Origin: a bacterium
Lineage (GTDB): Bacteria; Bacillota; Clostridia; Oscillospirales; Oscillospiraceae
Direction: 5' to 3'
Assembly: GCA_004560375.1 (NCBI GenBank)
Contig: SFVC01000019.1
Location: 12,117-76,116, forward strand
DNA length: 64,000 bases
Under the pieces are notes generated by a model, which did not search any database, was not told the DNA's origin, and saw only the letters and a list, made by a program, of their open reading frames with translations. Both the position numbers and the translations under genes were made by a program. This document shows positions 57,426-64,000 of the stretch, piece by piece (the first letter of the stretch is position 1; the number at the start of each line of letters is the position of its first letter).

Positions 57426-58169
57426 ATGCCTATCATTTACCTGTCACCATCTACGCAAGAGTCCAATATGTACGTCACCGGCGGCAGTGAGGAGGAGTGG
57501 ATGAACCGGCTGGCCGACGCCATGATCCCCTATTTGGACGCGTCCGGCATCCGCTATACCCGCAACACGCCGGACATGACCGCCGCGTCCTCCATCCGGG
57601 CCTCTAACGCCGGTACTTATGACCTGCACCTGGCGCTGCACTCCAACGCCTCCGCCCCCAGCAACTACGGCGGCACCCGGGGGATCATCGTGTTCTACTA
57701 CCCCGGAAGCACCAAGGGCAAGCGGGCGGCGGAGATCATGGCCGACAATCTGAGGGCCATCTATCCTCTGCCCGACAAGGTGCGGGCGGAGGCCACCACC
57801 TCCATCGGCGAGGTGCGGCAGCCTCGGGCCCCGTCGGTGTTCATCGAGCTGGGCTATCACGACAATGAGGACGACGCCGCCTGGATCAAGAATAACCTGA
57901 ACCAGATCGCCCGCACCATCGTGCTGGCCCTCACCGAGTATTTCGGCATCCCGTTCCTGGCCCCTGGGGGCGCGCCCCGGCAGGGCGTGGTGGACGTGGA
58001 CTGGGGCTATCTGAATATCCGGGCCAGGCCGTCCACCTCCGCCCCGGTGATTGCCAAGGCCTATGACGGCGCGCGGCTGACCATTCTGAACCAGTGGCAG
58101 GGCTGGTATCTGGTGTCCTTCGACGGCGCCGAGGGCTATGCCAACAGCGATTTCATCACCCTGCTCTGA
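57426..58169 (+). CDS. N-acetylmuramoyl-L-alanine amidase (Amidase_3) with SH3-like domain
   Basis: The 247-residue protein begins M-P-I-I-Y-L-S-P-S-T-Q, then has E-E-W near residue 23, A-L-H-S-N-A-S near 72 and the catalytic F-I-E-L-G-Y-H-D-N near 137, which place it in Amidase_3. The usual first zinc histidine (D-P-G-H-G) is replaced by S-P-S-T-Q. Residues 190-247 form an SH3b-like domain (N-I-R-A-R-P, W-Y-L-V). No signal peptide is present, as in phage-type lysins. AAAGGAGG precedes the ATG. It would cleave peptidoglycan stem peptides. Confidence 0.85.
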   Translation: MPIIYLSPSTQESNMYVTGGSEEEWMNRLADAMIPYLDASGIRYTRNTPDMTAASSIRASNAGTYDLHLALHSNASAPSNYGGTRGIIVFYYPGSTKGKRAAEIMADNLRAIYPLPDKVRAEATTSIGEVRQPRAPSVFIELGYHDNEDDAAWIKNNLNQIARTIVLALTEYFGIPFLAPGGAPRQGVVDVDWGYLNIRARPSTSAPVIAKAYDGARLTILNQWQGWYLVSFDGAEGYANSDFITLL

Positions 58170-58173
58170 CCCC

Positions 58174-58329
58174 GTGCAGGGAACCGCCCCCACATCGGCC
58201 CGCCTGCCCAGAGGCCATGTGTGGGTGCCGGCGGGGGATCTCCCCGCCGCCCTGCGGGCGCTGGAGCTGCTCCAGTCGGTTCCGTCTCCGGAGGACGCGG
58301 CCCTGCCGCCGGGGATGGACTCCGTCTGA
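58174..58329 (+). CDS. Possible small protein after the amidase
   Basis: A 51-codon frame starting at GTG 58174, five bases after the amidase stop, encodes a soluble peptide with A-L-R-A-L-E-L-L-Q-S. There is no clear ribosome site, and an ATG 36 bases earlier lies inside the amidase gene. It may be translated by coupling or not at all. Confidence 0.3.
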   Translation: MQGTAPTSARLPRGHVWVPAGDLPAALRALELLQSVPSPEDAALPPGMDSV

Positions 58330-58452
58330 GCTTTACAAATTGTTCAAAGATATTTCAAAGTCTATACACCACTTCGGGCCGGAATCTGGTATCCTTAACA
58401 CTGTCAGATGCAATGACAACTCCTCCCTCTCTCTTTTCTTGAATCGACCGGC

Positions 58453-58484
58453 AGCAGCCCACCGCTCCCCTGCGGTGGGCTGCT
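58453..58484 (+). terminator. Terminator of the amidase transcription unit
   Basis: A perfect 13-bp stem (58453-58465 with 58472-58484) follows the amidase region; the T-run is weak (CCACTTCTCC). The bases 58330-58452 hold no gene. Confidence 0.55.
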
Positions 58485-58539
58485 CCACTTCTCCGGTTGG
58501 CTGCGGTTGGAAAACTGAGAAAAAACTTTAAATTCCCTC

Positions 58540-58568
58540 TTGATTTTTTCCGGGGGGTGTGGTAGTAT
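58540..58568 (+). promoter_or_regulatory. Promoter of tRNA-Pro
   Basis: TTGATT (58540-58545) and TAGTAT (58563-58568) are 17 bases apart, 29 bases before the tRNA. Confidence 0.75.
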
Positions 58569-58596
58569 ATTTGAGGTTCGTGAAACAACTTTATAT

Positions 58597-58673
58597 CCGG
58601 GTGTGGCGAAGTTTGGTATCGCGCTTGACTGGGGGTCAAGAGGCCGCAGGTTCAAGTCCTGTCACTCGGACCA
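58597..58673 (+). tRNA. tRNA-Pro (anticodon GGG)
   Basis: A 77-base tRNA: acceptor CCGGGTG/CACTCGG with one G-U pair, anticodon arm CTTGA-CTGGGGG-TCAAG giving GGG, T-arm GCAGG-TTCAAGT-CCTGT, discriminator A and encoded CCA. It decodes CCC/CCU. Its 3' end faces an integrase gene and is the likely attachment site of the element that follows. Confidence 0.93.
58630..58673. other. Probable attachment site (attL) in the tRNA-Pro 3' half
   Basis: Tyrosine integrases next to a tRNA usually recombine within its anticodon-to-3' end part. The integrase gene at 58857 reads toward this tRNA, the normal orientation. The matching direct repeat (attR) should lie beyond base 64000 and cannot be checked here. 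Confidence 0.5.
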
Positions 58674-58679
58674 TTTTCC

Positions 58680-58717
58680 GATAAAAACCGCTGATTTTCA
58701 GCGGTTTTTATCGTTTT
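58680..58717. terminator. Terminator after tRNA-Pro
   Basis: A perfect 15-bp stem (58680-58694 with 58698-58712) is followed by GTTTTTC. If the element is integrated in the tRNA, this terminator is brought by the element or lies just inside it. Confidence 0.85.
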
Positions 58718-58856
58718 TCAGAACTTTTCTGCCATTTTTATTTCTTGCAGTTATCGCCCGACCCAGATTTGACCCATACCAGCAAAATTTCAGGGAGCGC
58801 CGGGTTTTTCTTCCGGCGCTCCCTGTGTCTATCTCAGTTTTTGCTGCGGCTCCTTT

Positions 58857-59615
58857 TCAGATGGCCTGGGCGATGAATCCTCCCATTCGATCAGCGGCCT
58901 CTCTCCGCATATCCCCGGTGACGTGAGCGTAGGTGTCCAGGGTGAAGCCCGCGCTGTAGTGCCCCAAGATGTTGGATACCGTCTTGACGTCCACCCCCTG
59001 CTGGATGGCCAAGGTCGCGAACGTATGACGCAAGCCGTGGAAAGGCAGGCTTTCGGTGATCCCCGCCTTCTTCAGCAGTGTCTTATGCAGCCGCCCGATG
59101 CAGTCCGGGCCGTACATCCTTCCCGTCACTGGCGAGGGGAACATATAGGGCTTGGACGGATGCTTTTCGTGTTCCCGCACCAGCAGATCCACCGTCTCCT
59201 TCGGCAGGCAGATCGTCCGCACTGAGTTTGCGGTTTTCGGCTGGGTGACCCGCACCTCCCCTTTCAACCGTCCCGCCGACTTTGACACCGTCAGGGTGCG
59301 GGCTTCCACGTCAAGATCAGTCCAGAGGAGGGCTGTTATCTCTCCCCTCCTCAGCCCCGTGGTCAGCTCCAGGTAGAACATGGGTAGGACGCCGTGCTCC
59401 TCCGCCGCGCTGAGATAGGCGCCGATCTGCTCCGCCGGAAGGATCTTCATCTCCTTCTTCTCCTTGCACTCTTTCTGTGTTTTGGCCAGGACATTTTTAT
59501 AGATGGCCTTGCCCGTCACCGGATCGCGGCCCGCTGTGTAGCGGCCCTCCCAGCGGCCATCGGGGCGCTTTCGCAGGCTGCCCTCGCCGTTTGCTCTTTT
59601 CTTACCCGTGGTCAT
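58857..59615 (-). CDS. Tyrosine recombinase/integrase with internal deletion of the core-binding domain
   Basis: The 252-residue protein has the N-terminal arm-binding segment (N-G-E-G-S-L-R-K-R-P-D-G-R-W-E-G-R-Y) and the full catalytic domain: R in T-G-L-R-R-G-E near 91, K in P-K-T-A-N, H-x2-R in H-G-L-R-H-T-F near 200, L-G-H-Y-S and the nucleophile Tyr in L-D-T-Y-A-H near 232. Family members of this kind are about 370-400 residues. Here the two parts meet at K-E-C-K-E-K-K-E-M-K, around 59440-59470, with about 110-130 residues of the SAM-like core-binding domain absent, in frame. It overlaps the DUF6809 gene as ATGA. Activity is doubtful. Confidence 0.85.
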   Translation of the reverse strand: MTTGKKRANGEGSLRKRPDGRWEGRYTAGRDPVTGKAIYKNVLAKTQKECKEKKEMKILPAEQIGAYLSAAEEHGVLPMFYLELTTGLRRGEITALLWTDLDVEARTLTVSKSAGRLKGEVRVTQPKTANSVRTICLPKETVDLLVREHEKHPSKPYMFPSPVTGRMYGPDCIGRLHKTLLKKAGITESLPFHGLRHTFATLAIQQGVDVKTVSNILGHYSAGFTLDTYAHVTGDMRREAADRMGGFIAQAI

Positions 59616-59908
59616 TCACCTCCGTTTCTGATGTCACCATCGTTGTTGTCCATACACTCGGCCATCATCCTGACGCCCAGCCGGAAACCCAGGACGAAAT
59701 TTTCCAGAGCGGTGATGCTGTCGATCTCCTGTTGAGACCGGGTGAATCTGGTCAGGATCGTCCGCCCGGTCTCGTCGAGAAGTTCCTCCAACTGTGTTTC
59801 GCATAGGGTGACGCGATCCACCGCCCGACGCAGTTCCGAGCTTGGAACCATATTCTGCTCGTGGGGCACGATATTGCCGTAGTAGAAATCTTCCAAAGTT
59901 CTTCGCAT
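59612..59908 (-). CDS. DUF6809 family protein
   Basis: A 98-residue protein starting M-R-R-T-L-E-D-F-Y-Y-G-N-I with AGGAGG upstream. The Y-Y-G-N-I-x-P-x-E opening followed by helical L-C-E-T-Q-L-E-E-L-L and G-F-R-L-G-V-R-M-M is the mark of DUF6809, common on Clostridial mobile elements next to integrase genes. No function is known. It overlaps the integrase start by four bases. Confidence 0.8.
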   Translation of the reverse strand: MRRTLEDFYYGNIVPHEQNMVPSSELRRAVDRVTLCETQLEELLDETGRTILTRFTRSQQEIDSITALENFVLGFRLGVRMMAECMDNNDGDIRNGGE

Positions 59909-59932
59909 TGTTCTCGCCTCCTGTAGCGACAC

Positions 59933-59961
59933 ACCATACCACAGGCCGGCGGGAATGTCCA
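59933..59961 (-). promoter_or_regulatory. Promoter of the DUF6809-integrase operon
   Basis: On the minus strand TGGACA (59956-59961) and TATGGT (59933-59938) are 17 bases apart with a TGTGG extension. The stretch 59962-60174 holds no gene. Confidence 0.6.
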
Positions 59962-60174
59962 CGGCAAACAGGAAGAATTATCAATCCAGACACATCTTTT
60001 TTGCCTGTGGAGGCTGCCCTTTTGGGGAAGATACTGGTGCAATTCACATCCTCGCACAGCGGTGTGCAAAGGGGTCGACGCCGCATTACATGTGCTGAAA
60101 GGGTATAGAATATTACCTGTCCCGCAGGATGGGCACAAACCGCCTCACAGGGGCGAACAAGTTGAAAACGGCTC

Positions 60175-60202
60175 GGGGGCCGCTCCCTGCGGAGCGGCCC
60201 CC
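60175..60202 (-). terminator. Hairpin after the secreted-protein gene
   Basis: A perfect 12-bp GC stem (60175-60186 with 60191-60202) lies 21 bases after the stop. No strong T-run follows on the minus strand. Confidence 0.6.
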
Positions 60203-60223
60203 AGTGATTCGCCGTGGCAGGCG

Positions 60224-60919
60224 CTATTGCGGATACCGGGTGTAGCTGATATAATGTGGCTGTTGCTCCAGCCACCAGCGGAAATACTGTCCGCCCCACC
60301 GGGCATGGTTATTCGTGCCGCTCTCGGTGATCTTGATGTACTCGTCTGTTTTATCCACCACAACCACCACATGATAGGACTCGGTGCTTTCGTATTCTAC
60401 AAGGTCGCCGGGTCTGAGCTGCTCCCAGCTTGGGCGGTCAATCCGCCTCCACGGAAGGTCACCGAAAGCGGCATCGCTGCACAGTGTGGCCCAGCCGGAG
60501 CAGTGGGTGCCCCGGCTGTAGGGGCCGCCGCTGGTGGAGCGGTAGGGCGCGGGGAACTCTGTCCCGGTGGGGTAGGTTTGCTTCAGTTGCGCCAGGACGG
60601 CCTGCACGCTTTCCTCGGTGACGGTAGCTGCAGACTGTACCTCGTCCTGGTAAGGCTGAGTGCTGTTGATGTAGACGGAGTTGATAGCGGCATCGTAGGC
60701 CACGCCGAAGTCCACCGCCCTGCCGATGTCCCGCAGACGAACGTAGTTGTTCCCGCCGATATTGTAGGCGGTGAGGGCTGCTTGCTGACCATTGATGTAG
60801 AAGGTCTGGCTACTGGGCCGGACGGTGAGATAGTCTGCTGCCTGGGCGGCGGGGCCGCTCAAGGTTAGGCCGGCGAGGATGCCGAGTCCCCCAAAAATTG
60901 CTTCCCACTGTCTGCTCAT
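60224..60919 (-). CDS. Secreted CHAP/NlpC-like protein with stalk domain
   Basis: The 231-residue protein starts MSRQWEAIFGG with AAGGGG upstream and carries a signal peptide ending near A-A-Q-A-A-D (residue 28). Residues about 30-85 form a copper-amine-oxidase-N-like stalk domain (F-Y-I-N-G-Q-Q, N-Y-V-R-L-R-D-I-G). The C-terminal half has a candidate catalytic Cys in T-H-C-S-G-W-A near 145 and His in S-Y-H-V-V-V-V-V near 188, as in CHAP/NlpC-type amidases. It is probably a cell-wall-active cargo protein. It lies between integrase and excisionase genes. Confidence 0.7.
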   Translation of the reverse strand: MSRQWEAIFGGLGILAGLTLSGPAAQAADYLTVRPSSQTFYINGQQAALTAYNIGGNNYVRLRDIGRAVDFGVAYDAAINSVYINSTQPYQDEVQSAATVTEESVQAVLAQLKQTYPTGTEFPAPYRSTSGGPYSRGTHCSGWATLCSDAAFGDLPWRRIDRPSWEQLRPGDLVEYESTESYHVVVVVDKTDEYIKITESGTNNHARWGGQYFRWWLEQQPHYISYTRYPQ

Positions 60920-60962
60920 AGTAATTCCCCTTTCAGATTGTTGTGTGCCTTTGGCAAGCAAC

Positions 60963-60991
60963 ACAATACCGAAGCATCGGAGAGAAGTCCA
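60963..60991 (-). promoter_or_regulatory. Promoter of the secreted-protein gene
   Basis: On the minus strand TGGACT (60986-60991) and TATTGT (60963-60968) are 17 bases apart. Both minus-strand element promoters at 59.9 and 61.0 kb share a TGGAC -35. Confidence 0.6.
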
Positions 60992-61060
60992 GATTACAGC
61001 TTGGAGAAAAACAGCGGCGGGAACGAAGCACTTTGCACAGGATCGATTAGGACAGTGGCG

Positions 61061-61267
61061 TTAGTCTTTTGCCATCTGTATGTCGATCCAGCCAAGGAAT
61101 TTCTCCTTCGGTATCACGATCCTGCTGCCGATTTTCAGCGCGGGGAATCCATCGCTCCGCACCAGTTCATAGGCTCCAGCACGGCTGATGCCCAGCACCG
61201 CCGCCACCTCGGGAACGGACAGCATTAGCGGCAGTTGGTCGTACGAGGTGTACTGCGTTTTCCTCAT
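61061..61267 (-). CDS. Excisionase-family DNA-binding protein
   Basis: The 68-residue protein has a MerR-like helix-turn-helix, L-S-V-P-E-V-A-A-V-L-G-I-S-R-A-G-A-Y-E-L, followed by P-A-L-K-I-G-S-R-I-V-I-P-K. This is the HTH_17 excisionase form found beside integrases. AAAGGA precedes the ATG. It probably directs excision or represses the element. A second possible ribosome site lies at 61289-61295. Confidence 0.88.
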   Translation of the reverse strand: MRKTQYTSYDQLPLMLSVPEVAAVLGISRAGAYELVRSDGFPALKIGSRIVIPKEKFLGWIDIQMAKD

Positions 61268-61374
61268 AATTGTCCTTTCTCCCTCCTGTTGGGAAGGGTT
61301 TTTAGTTTGTTGGATGCGTCTTGTTGATATAGTTCCCCCCAAAAAATTGAGGCACCCTGCTGAAAGTTTCAGCT

Positions 61375-63324
61375 TCACCATCCCATGGTCATCCCCTCGT
61401 CCGGGTGGTCGTCCGGCTTGTGGCCCATGGCGATCTTCTTCTCCCGGATCTTCTGCAGCAGTTTGCGGTCAGTACGCATTCCCACCGGGCTGTGCTTGGG
61501 CAGAGAGTTGTCCTGGAATACTCGACTCATGCTATGGAGCAGATGAACCACCGCCAGTGCCGCCACGGTGGCCTTGGAATCCTCCGTCCTCTCCAGCAGA
61601 AGGCCGGCGTACTCGTTGCCCTGGGACGCCGCCTGGGATAGCCAGTATTCAGCCTGCTCCACGTCCTGCGGAACTTCCTGCCCAGTGAGATACAGCTTGC
61701 CCAGCAGATATTGCGCGCCGGGATGGCCCGCACCGGCACACTCCGTGAGGTACTTCAACCCCTGCGTCACATTTTTGGCGACGTTCTCCCCGCTGAGATA
61801 TTCCTTTGCCAAACGATATCCAGCCCGGAGCGAACCCCCTTCCCACGTGCGCTCCAGCCACTCCATTCCCGCGGGCAGGTCGCGCACATCCAGATCATCG
61901 GAGAGCAACAGCTCCCCCAGCGCACACTGGGCAGGGATCATCCCTGCCTGTGCTGCTTTTGTGAACGCCTCCACTGCCAGCGCACTGTCTGGAATGAGGA
62001 TGCCGCCGTCCCGGTGCAGCATCTCCAGCACATACCACGCCTGGGGTACGCCGTAGTCCGCCAGCATCCGCATCTCTGATACCGCCCAGTCCTTGTTTTC
62101 TATGGGCTCCTCTGGATTGTCCAGGATCCGTTTCATTTTCCAGTACCACTCGTTTCGGGAATGGTCATAGCCGTTGTCCTCGCCCGGCTGCTGTTTCCCC
62201 TCGAAGGTCAGCGCAGAGAGGCGGAGACGTTCCGCCTCCGTGATTGCAGCATTTTTGATTTGTCGGAACTCCTTCCGCTCAGACAGCTTTTGTTTCTTGG
62301 GCGGCGCGTCGGAATAGTAGCCCTCCACCTCGCCCTGAAGCGTCTGCCACTGCTCGTAGCACTTGGCCACCGCGGGCAGGCATTCCATCTCGTTTACCAC
62401 TTCGTCCACCAACTTTTTCACCCGTTTGGGCAGGTAGCCGTACTTCTTCTGACCCTTCACACCGTCCAGCATCTGGGCCAGCTCCCACATCCGCTGTTCC
62501 GCTTCCGGGTGGTCACAGATACCCTGGCGCATTTCCTTCGCCAGCGCCAGCATGGATGTCCGCGCCTCACGCACCAGCTCGTCCCGGGAAACGGTTTTCT
62601 GTTCGTACAGATGGAGCATCTCCTGCTGGAAGATCTGGTTAGTTAGAACTGATTTGATTTTGCGGATGCCGTCCCGGTCGAGCCAGCCCTCCTTGGGTTG
62701 GCTTGACCAGGCCATCATGTGGACATGGGGATGATTGCCCTCGTCGTGAAAGGCGGCATACCAGCGGAAGTGGTCAGGCGGTATGTTCATAGCGGCGGCG
62801 ATCTCATTGCGCTCCTGGCGGAGCAAGTCGCGCCACGCCGACGCATGATCGTAACCCAGCCGCGCCGCGTCTTCTCGCTTCAGCGAGATGATGTGCGTCC
62901 ACACGTTGCCGGTGTAGCTGTCCAGCTCCGCTGCCGCCTTTTGCAGATCCACACTATCATCGTCACCAAACAGGCCGTGGCTGCCCAACCGCTCCACCCG
63001 CGGACGGGTAGCGATGTACTTCAGGTACACGCCGGAGCGGTTGGCCTGCTCCCAGTTGCACTCCAACGCTGTGGTAATGAACGCGGAGGCGTGGGCCTTG
63101 GTGCGCGACATCTTCCAGTCGGCGTACTCCAACAGTTCCTTGCTGTCGGAGAAGTCCCGCACCAGCGAACGGATCAGCTGCTCCTGATGCTTGGTGGCGG
63201 GACGGTCATCGGGCACCAGCTCCACGCCGTCCCGTGTGCCGATGTAGCGCAGGTAGCCGCCCCCGCCACTGCCGCCCTTGCCGCCGCACTTGATGTACGG
63301 GCTTTTCAAAATCAGCTTTGGCAT
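61375..63324 (-). CDS. MobP-family relaxase with C-terminal Sel1 repeats
   Basis: The 649-residue protein has the relaxase metal site F-H-D-E-G-N-H-P-H-V-H near residue 198 and the N-terminal G-G-G-Y-L-R-Y-I and H-A-S-A-F segments of MobP3 relaxases. The likely nucleophilic Tyr lies in the first 30 residues (P-Y-I-K or Y-L-R-Y-I). From about residue 430 to 600 are TPR-like Sel1 repeats (A-Q-C-A-L-G-E-L-L, A-Q-Y-L-L-G-K-L-Y). It nicks oriT and pilots DNA through a helper conjugation machine. Its start overlaps the mobC stop as TGATG. Confidence 0.85.
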   Translation of the reverse strand: MPKLILKSPYIKCGGKGGSGGGGYLRYIGTRDGVELVPDDRPATKHQEQLIRSLVRDFSDSKELLEYADWKMSRTKAHASAFITTALECNWEQANRSGVYLKYIATRPRVERLGSHGLFGDDDSVDLQKAAAELDSYTGNVWTHIISLKREDAARLGYDHASAWRDLLRQERNEIAAAMNIPPDHFRWYAAFHDEGNHPHVHMMAWSSQPKEGWLDRDGIRKIKSVLTNQIFQQEMLHLYEQKTVSRDELVREARTSMLALAKEMRQGICDHPEAEQRMWELAQMLDGVKGQKKYGYLPKRVKKLVDEVVNEMECLPAVAKCYEQWQTLQGEVEGYYSDAPPKKQKLSERKEFRQIKNAAITEAERLRLSALTFEGKQQPGEDNGYDHSRNEWYWKMKRILDNPEEPIENKDWAVSEMRMLADYGVPQAWYVLEMLHRDGGILIPDSALAVEAFTKAAQAGMIPAQCALGELLLSDDLDVRDLPAGMEWLERTWEGGSLRAGYRLAKEYLSGENVAKNVTQGLKYLTECAGAGHPGAQYLLGKLYLTGQEVPQDVEQAEYWLSQAASQGNEYAGLLLERTEDSKATVAALAVVHLLHSMSRVFQDNSLPKHSPVGMRTDRKLLQKIREKKIAMGHKPDDHPDEGMTMGW

Positions 63325-63725
63325 CAGTCGTCTTCAACGTGACGCGCGATCTGCTCGAAGCGCGTCTGACCGTTGGTGTGCTTCACCCGTTCCACGCTCT
63401 CGGAGCGCTTGCGGCGCAGATACTCCTCATCCAGCTGCGTGCAGTCCGCCAGGATGCTCATGCACATATCCAGCTCCACCGTCAGCTTGAACATCAGCGA
63501 CGCCATGCGGTTCTCCATGGTGCCCAGCCGTCCGTTGATACAGGAGCGGATGGCCGGAGGGAGAAACAGCCCCGCGTCCTGGGCGCTGAGATAGTCCAGG
63601 TAGACATCCAGCGCGTGCTCCATGAACACGGTCATGCTCCTGCTGCCGTCCTCGTGGCAGCGGCGCTCCAGCTCGGCCTTCTTTTCCGGTGTGAGATAGA
63701 CCGCCAGCTTGTCTTTTTTGCTCAT
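63324..63725 (-). CDS. MobC-like relaxosome protein (ribbon-helix-helix)
   Basis: The 133-residue protein starts M-S-K-K-D-K-L-A-V-Y-L-T-P-E-K-K-A-E-L-E, a ribbon-helix-helix form with a strand followed by two helices. GGAG precedes the ATG at 63725. Encoded just before the relaxase, it is expected to bind oriT and help the relaxase. Its C-terminal half is helical with R-R-K-R-S-E-S. Confidence 0.75.
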   Translation of the reverse strand: MSKKDKLAVYLTPEKKAELERRCHEDGSRSMTVFMEHALDVYLDYLSAQDAGLFLPPAIRSCINGRLGTMENRMASLMFKLTVELDMCMSILADCTQLDEEYLRRKRSESVERVKHTNGQTRFEQIARHVEDD

Positions 63726-63745
63726 TTTCTGCTCCTTTCCGGGGT

Positions 63746-63829
63746 TTGACCCCTGCGTAAAGCCTGTTGTTTTGCGCCGTTTGGGGATTCTTGACCCCAA
63801 CGGCGCAGTTTCCCTCTGCTTTTGACCCC
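63746..63829. other. Candidate oriT with TTGACCCC repeats
   Basis: TTGACCCC occurs three times (63746-63753, 63791-63798, 63822-63829), and an imperfect 12-bp inverted repeat GCGCCGTT-t-GGGG / CCCC-AACGGCGC (63774-63806) lies between. It sits directly upstream of mobC, the usual place of oriT in MobP elements. The nick site is not defined. Confidence 0.5.
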
Positions 63830-63844
63830 ATTCGCAGCCCGGGA

Positions 63845-63898
63845 AAACGCCCGCACTGCGGGCGTTTGTGGCTCGGCGGGTGTCACTTGTGACGCCCG
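63845..63898. repeat. Two adjacent hairpins upstream of the mob genes
   Basis: Perfect 10-bp stem AAACGCCCGC/GCGGGCGTTT (63845-63867) and near-perfect CGGGTGTCAC/GTGACGCCCG (63877-63898). They may end a transcript coming from the right or form part of the transfer origin. Confidence 0.6.
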
Positions 63899-63908
63899 GT
63901 GTTTATCC

Positions 63909-63961
63909 TGCTATACTTTCGAACAGGGCAAATCTGCAAGAATATGCACCCAATATGCACC
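63909..63961. promoter_or_regulatory. Divergent promoter region at the window end
   Basis: On the plus strand TGCTATACT (63909-63917) is an extended -10. On the minus strand TTGCAG (63934-63939) and TATAGC (63910-63915) are 18 bases apart, a plausible mobC promoter. Two direct copies of AATATGCACC (63941-63950 and 63952-63961) at 11-base spacing could bind a regulator. Confidence 0.45.
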
Positions 63962-64000
63962 GGCTGTATGTTTTGGTATCCTCGCCGGAAGCGGCGGTGA

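Noticed and set aside
63746..63829. TTGACCCC repeats as plasmid replication iterons
   Set aside because: No replication initiator gene is visible and the repeats adjoin mobC, so a transfer-origin role is more likely.

Overview
The window looks like a chromosomal segment of a GC-rich, spore-forming member of the Clostridia, most likely an Oscillospiraceae/Flavonifractor-type gut anaerobe. This is an inference. It rests on the GC-rich coding sequence, strong GGAGG ribosome sites, the large Gram-positive SRP RNA next to dnaX, CotF-type coat genes behind a sigma-G-like promoter, SLH-domain surface proteins, a radical-type acyl-CoA dehydratase activase system, ECF transporter genes and a MobP-type mobilisable element. 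No taxonomic search was possible.

Bases 1-8.1 kb are all on the minus strand: a cut-off GNAT gene, a degenerate tRNA-like fold, a DIP1984-family gene, a 2-hydroxyacyl-CoA dehydratase-like gene, a GNAT gene, a two-ASKHA-domain dehydratase activase (one operon from a strong promoter at 6.1 kb), and asnB. At 8.4-10.8 kb, plus-strand genes encode a GT-C membrane glycosyltransferase and exodeoxyribonuclease III. At 10.8-15.7 kb, a minus-strand housekeeping block holds the SRP RNA (ffs), dnaX, ybaB, a NUDIX hydrolase and an M3 oligopeptidase. At 15.8-19.3 kb come two esterase-like hydrolases with an ATP-grasp ligase, then two spore-coat genes. At 19.4-23.1 kb lies a response regulator, ABC transporter, tiny membrane peptide and histidine kinase, probably an antimicrobial-peptide sensing and export module. 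A CtpE-like P-type ATPase and guaA follow.

At 27.5-31.8 kb are small and membrane proteins, a YetF/DUF4363 pair, NrdR and a ZIP metal transporter. At 32.0-35.1 kb is a feoA-feoA-feoB iron operon with a Cys-rich partner and three copies of one 16-bp operator. At 35.2-39.3 kb are tsaE-tsaB, rodA behind a 31-base G run, an SLH protein and a tandem palindrome-bearing repeat. A 1000-residue EAL/PAS protein fills 39.3-42.3 kb. A long plus-strand run (42.6-53.1 kb) carries an RlmI-like methyltransferase, VanZ, the ECF module ecfA1-ecfA2-ecfT interrupted by an AT-rich HIT gene, truA, GNAT, DUF5711, CvpA and a ClpE-like ATPase. FapA (DUF342), tRNA-Leu, remnants, a low-molecular-weight phosphatase, a membrane protein and a lysin-like amidase follow.

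From tRNA-Pro(GGG) at 58.6 kb to the window end lies an integrative mobilisable element: an integrase missing its core-binding domain, a DUF6809 gene, a secreted CHAP/NlpC-like cargo protein, an excisionase, a MobP relaxase with Sel1 repeats, a MobC-like protein and a candidate oriT. Its right end is outside the window. The least explained pieces are the esterase/esterase/ATP-grasp cluster, the dispersed palindromic repeats, the feo operators and the deleted integrase.
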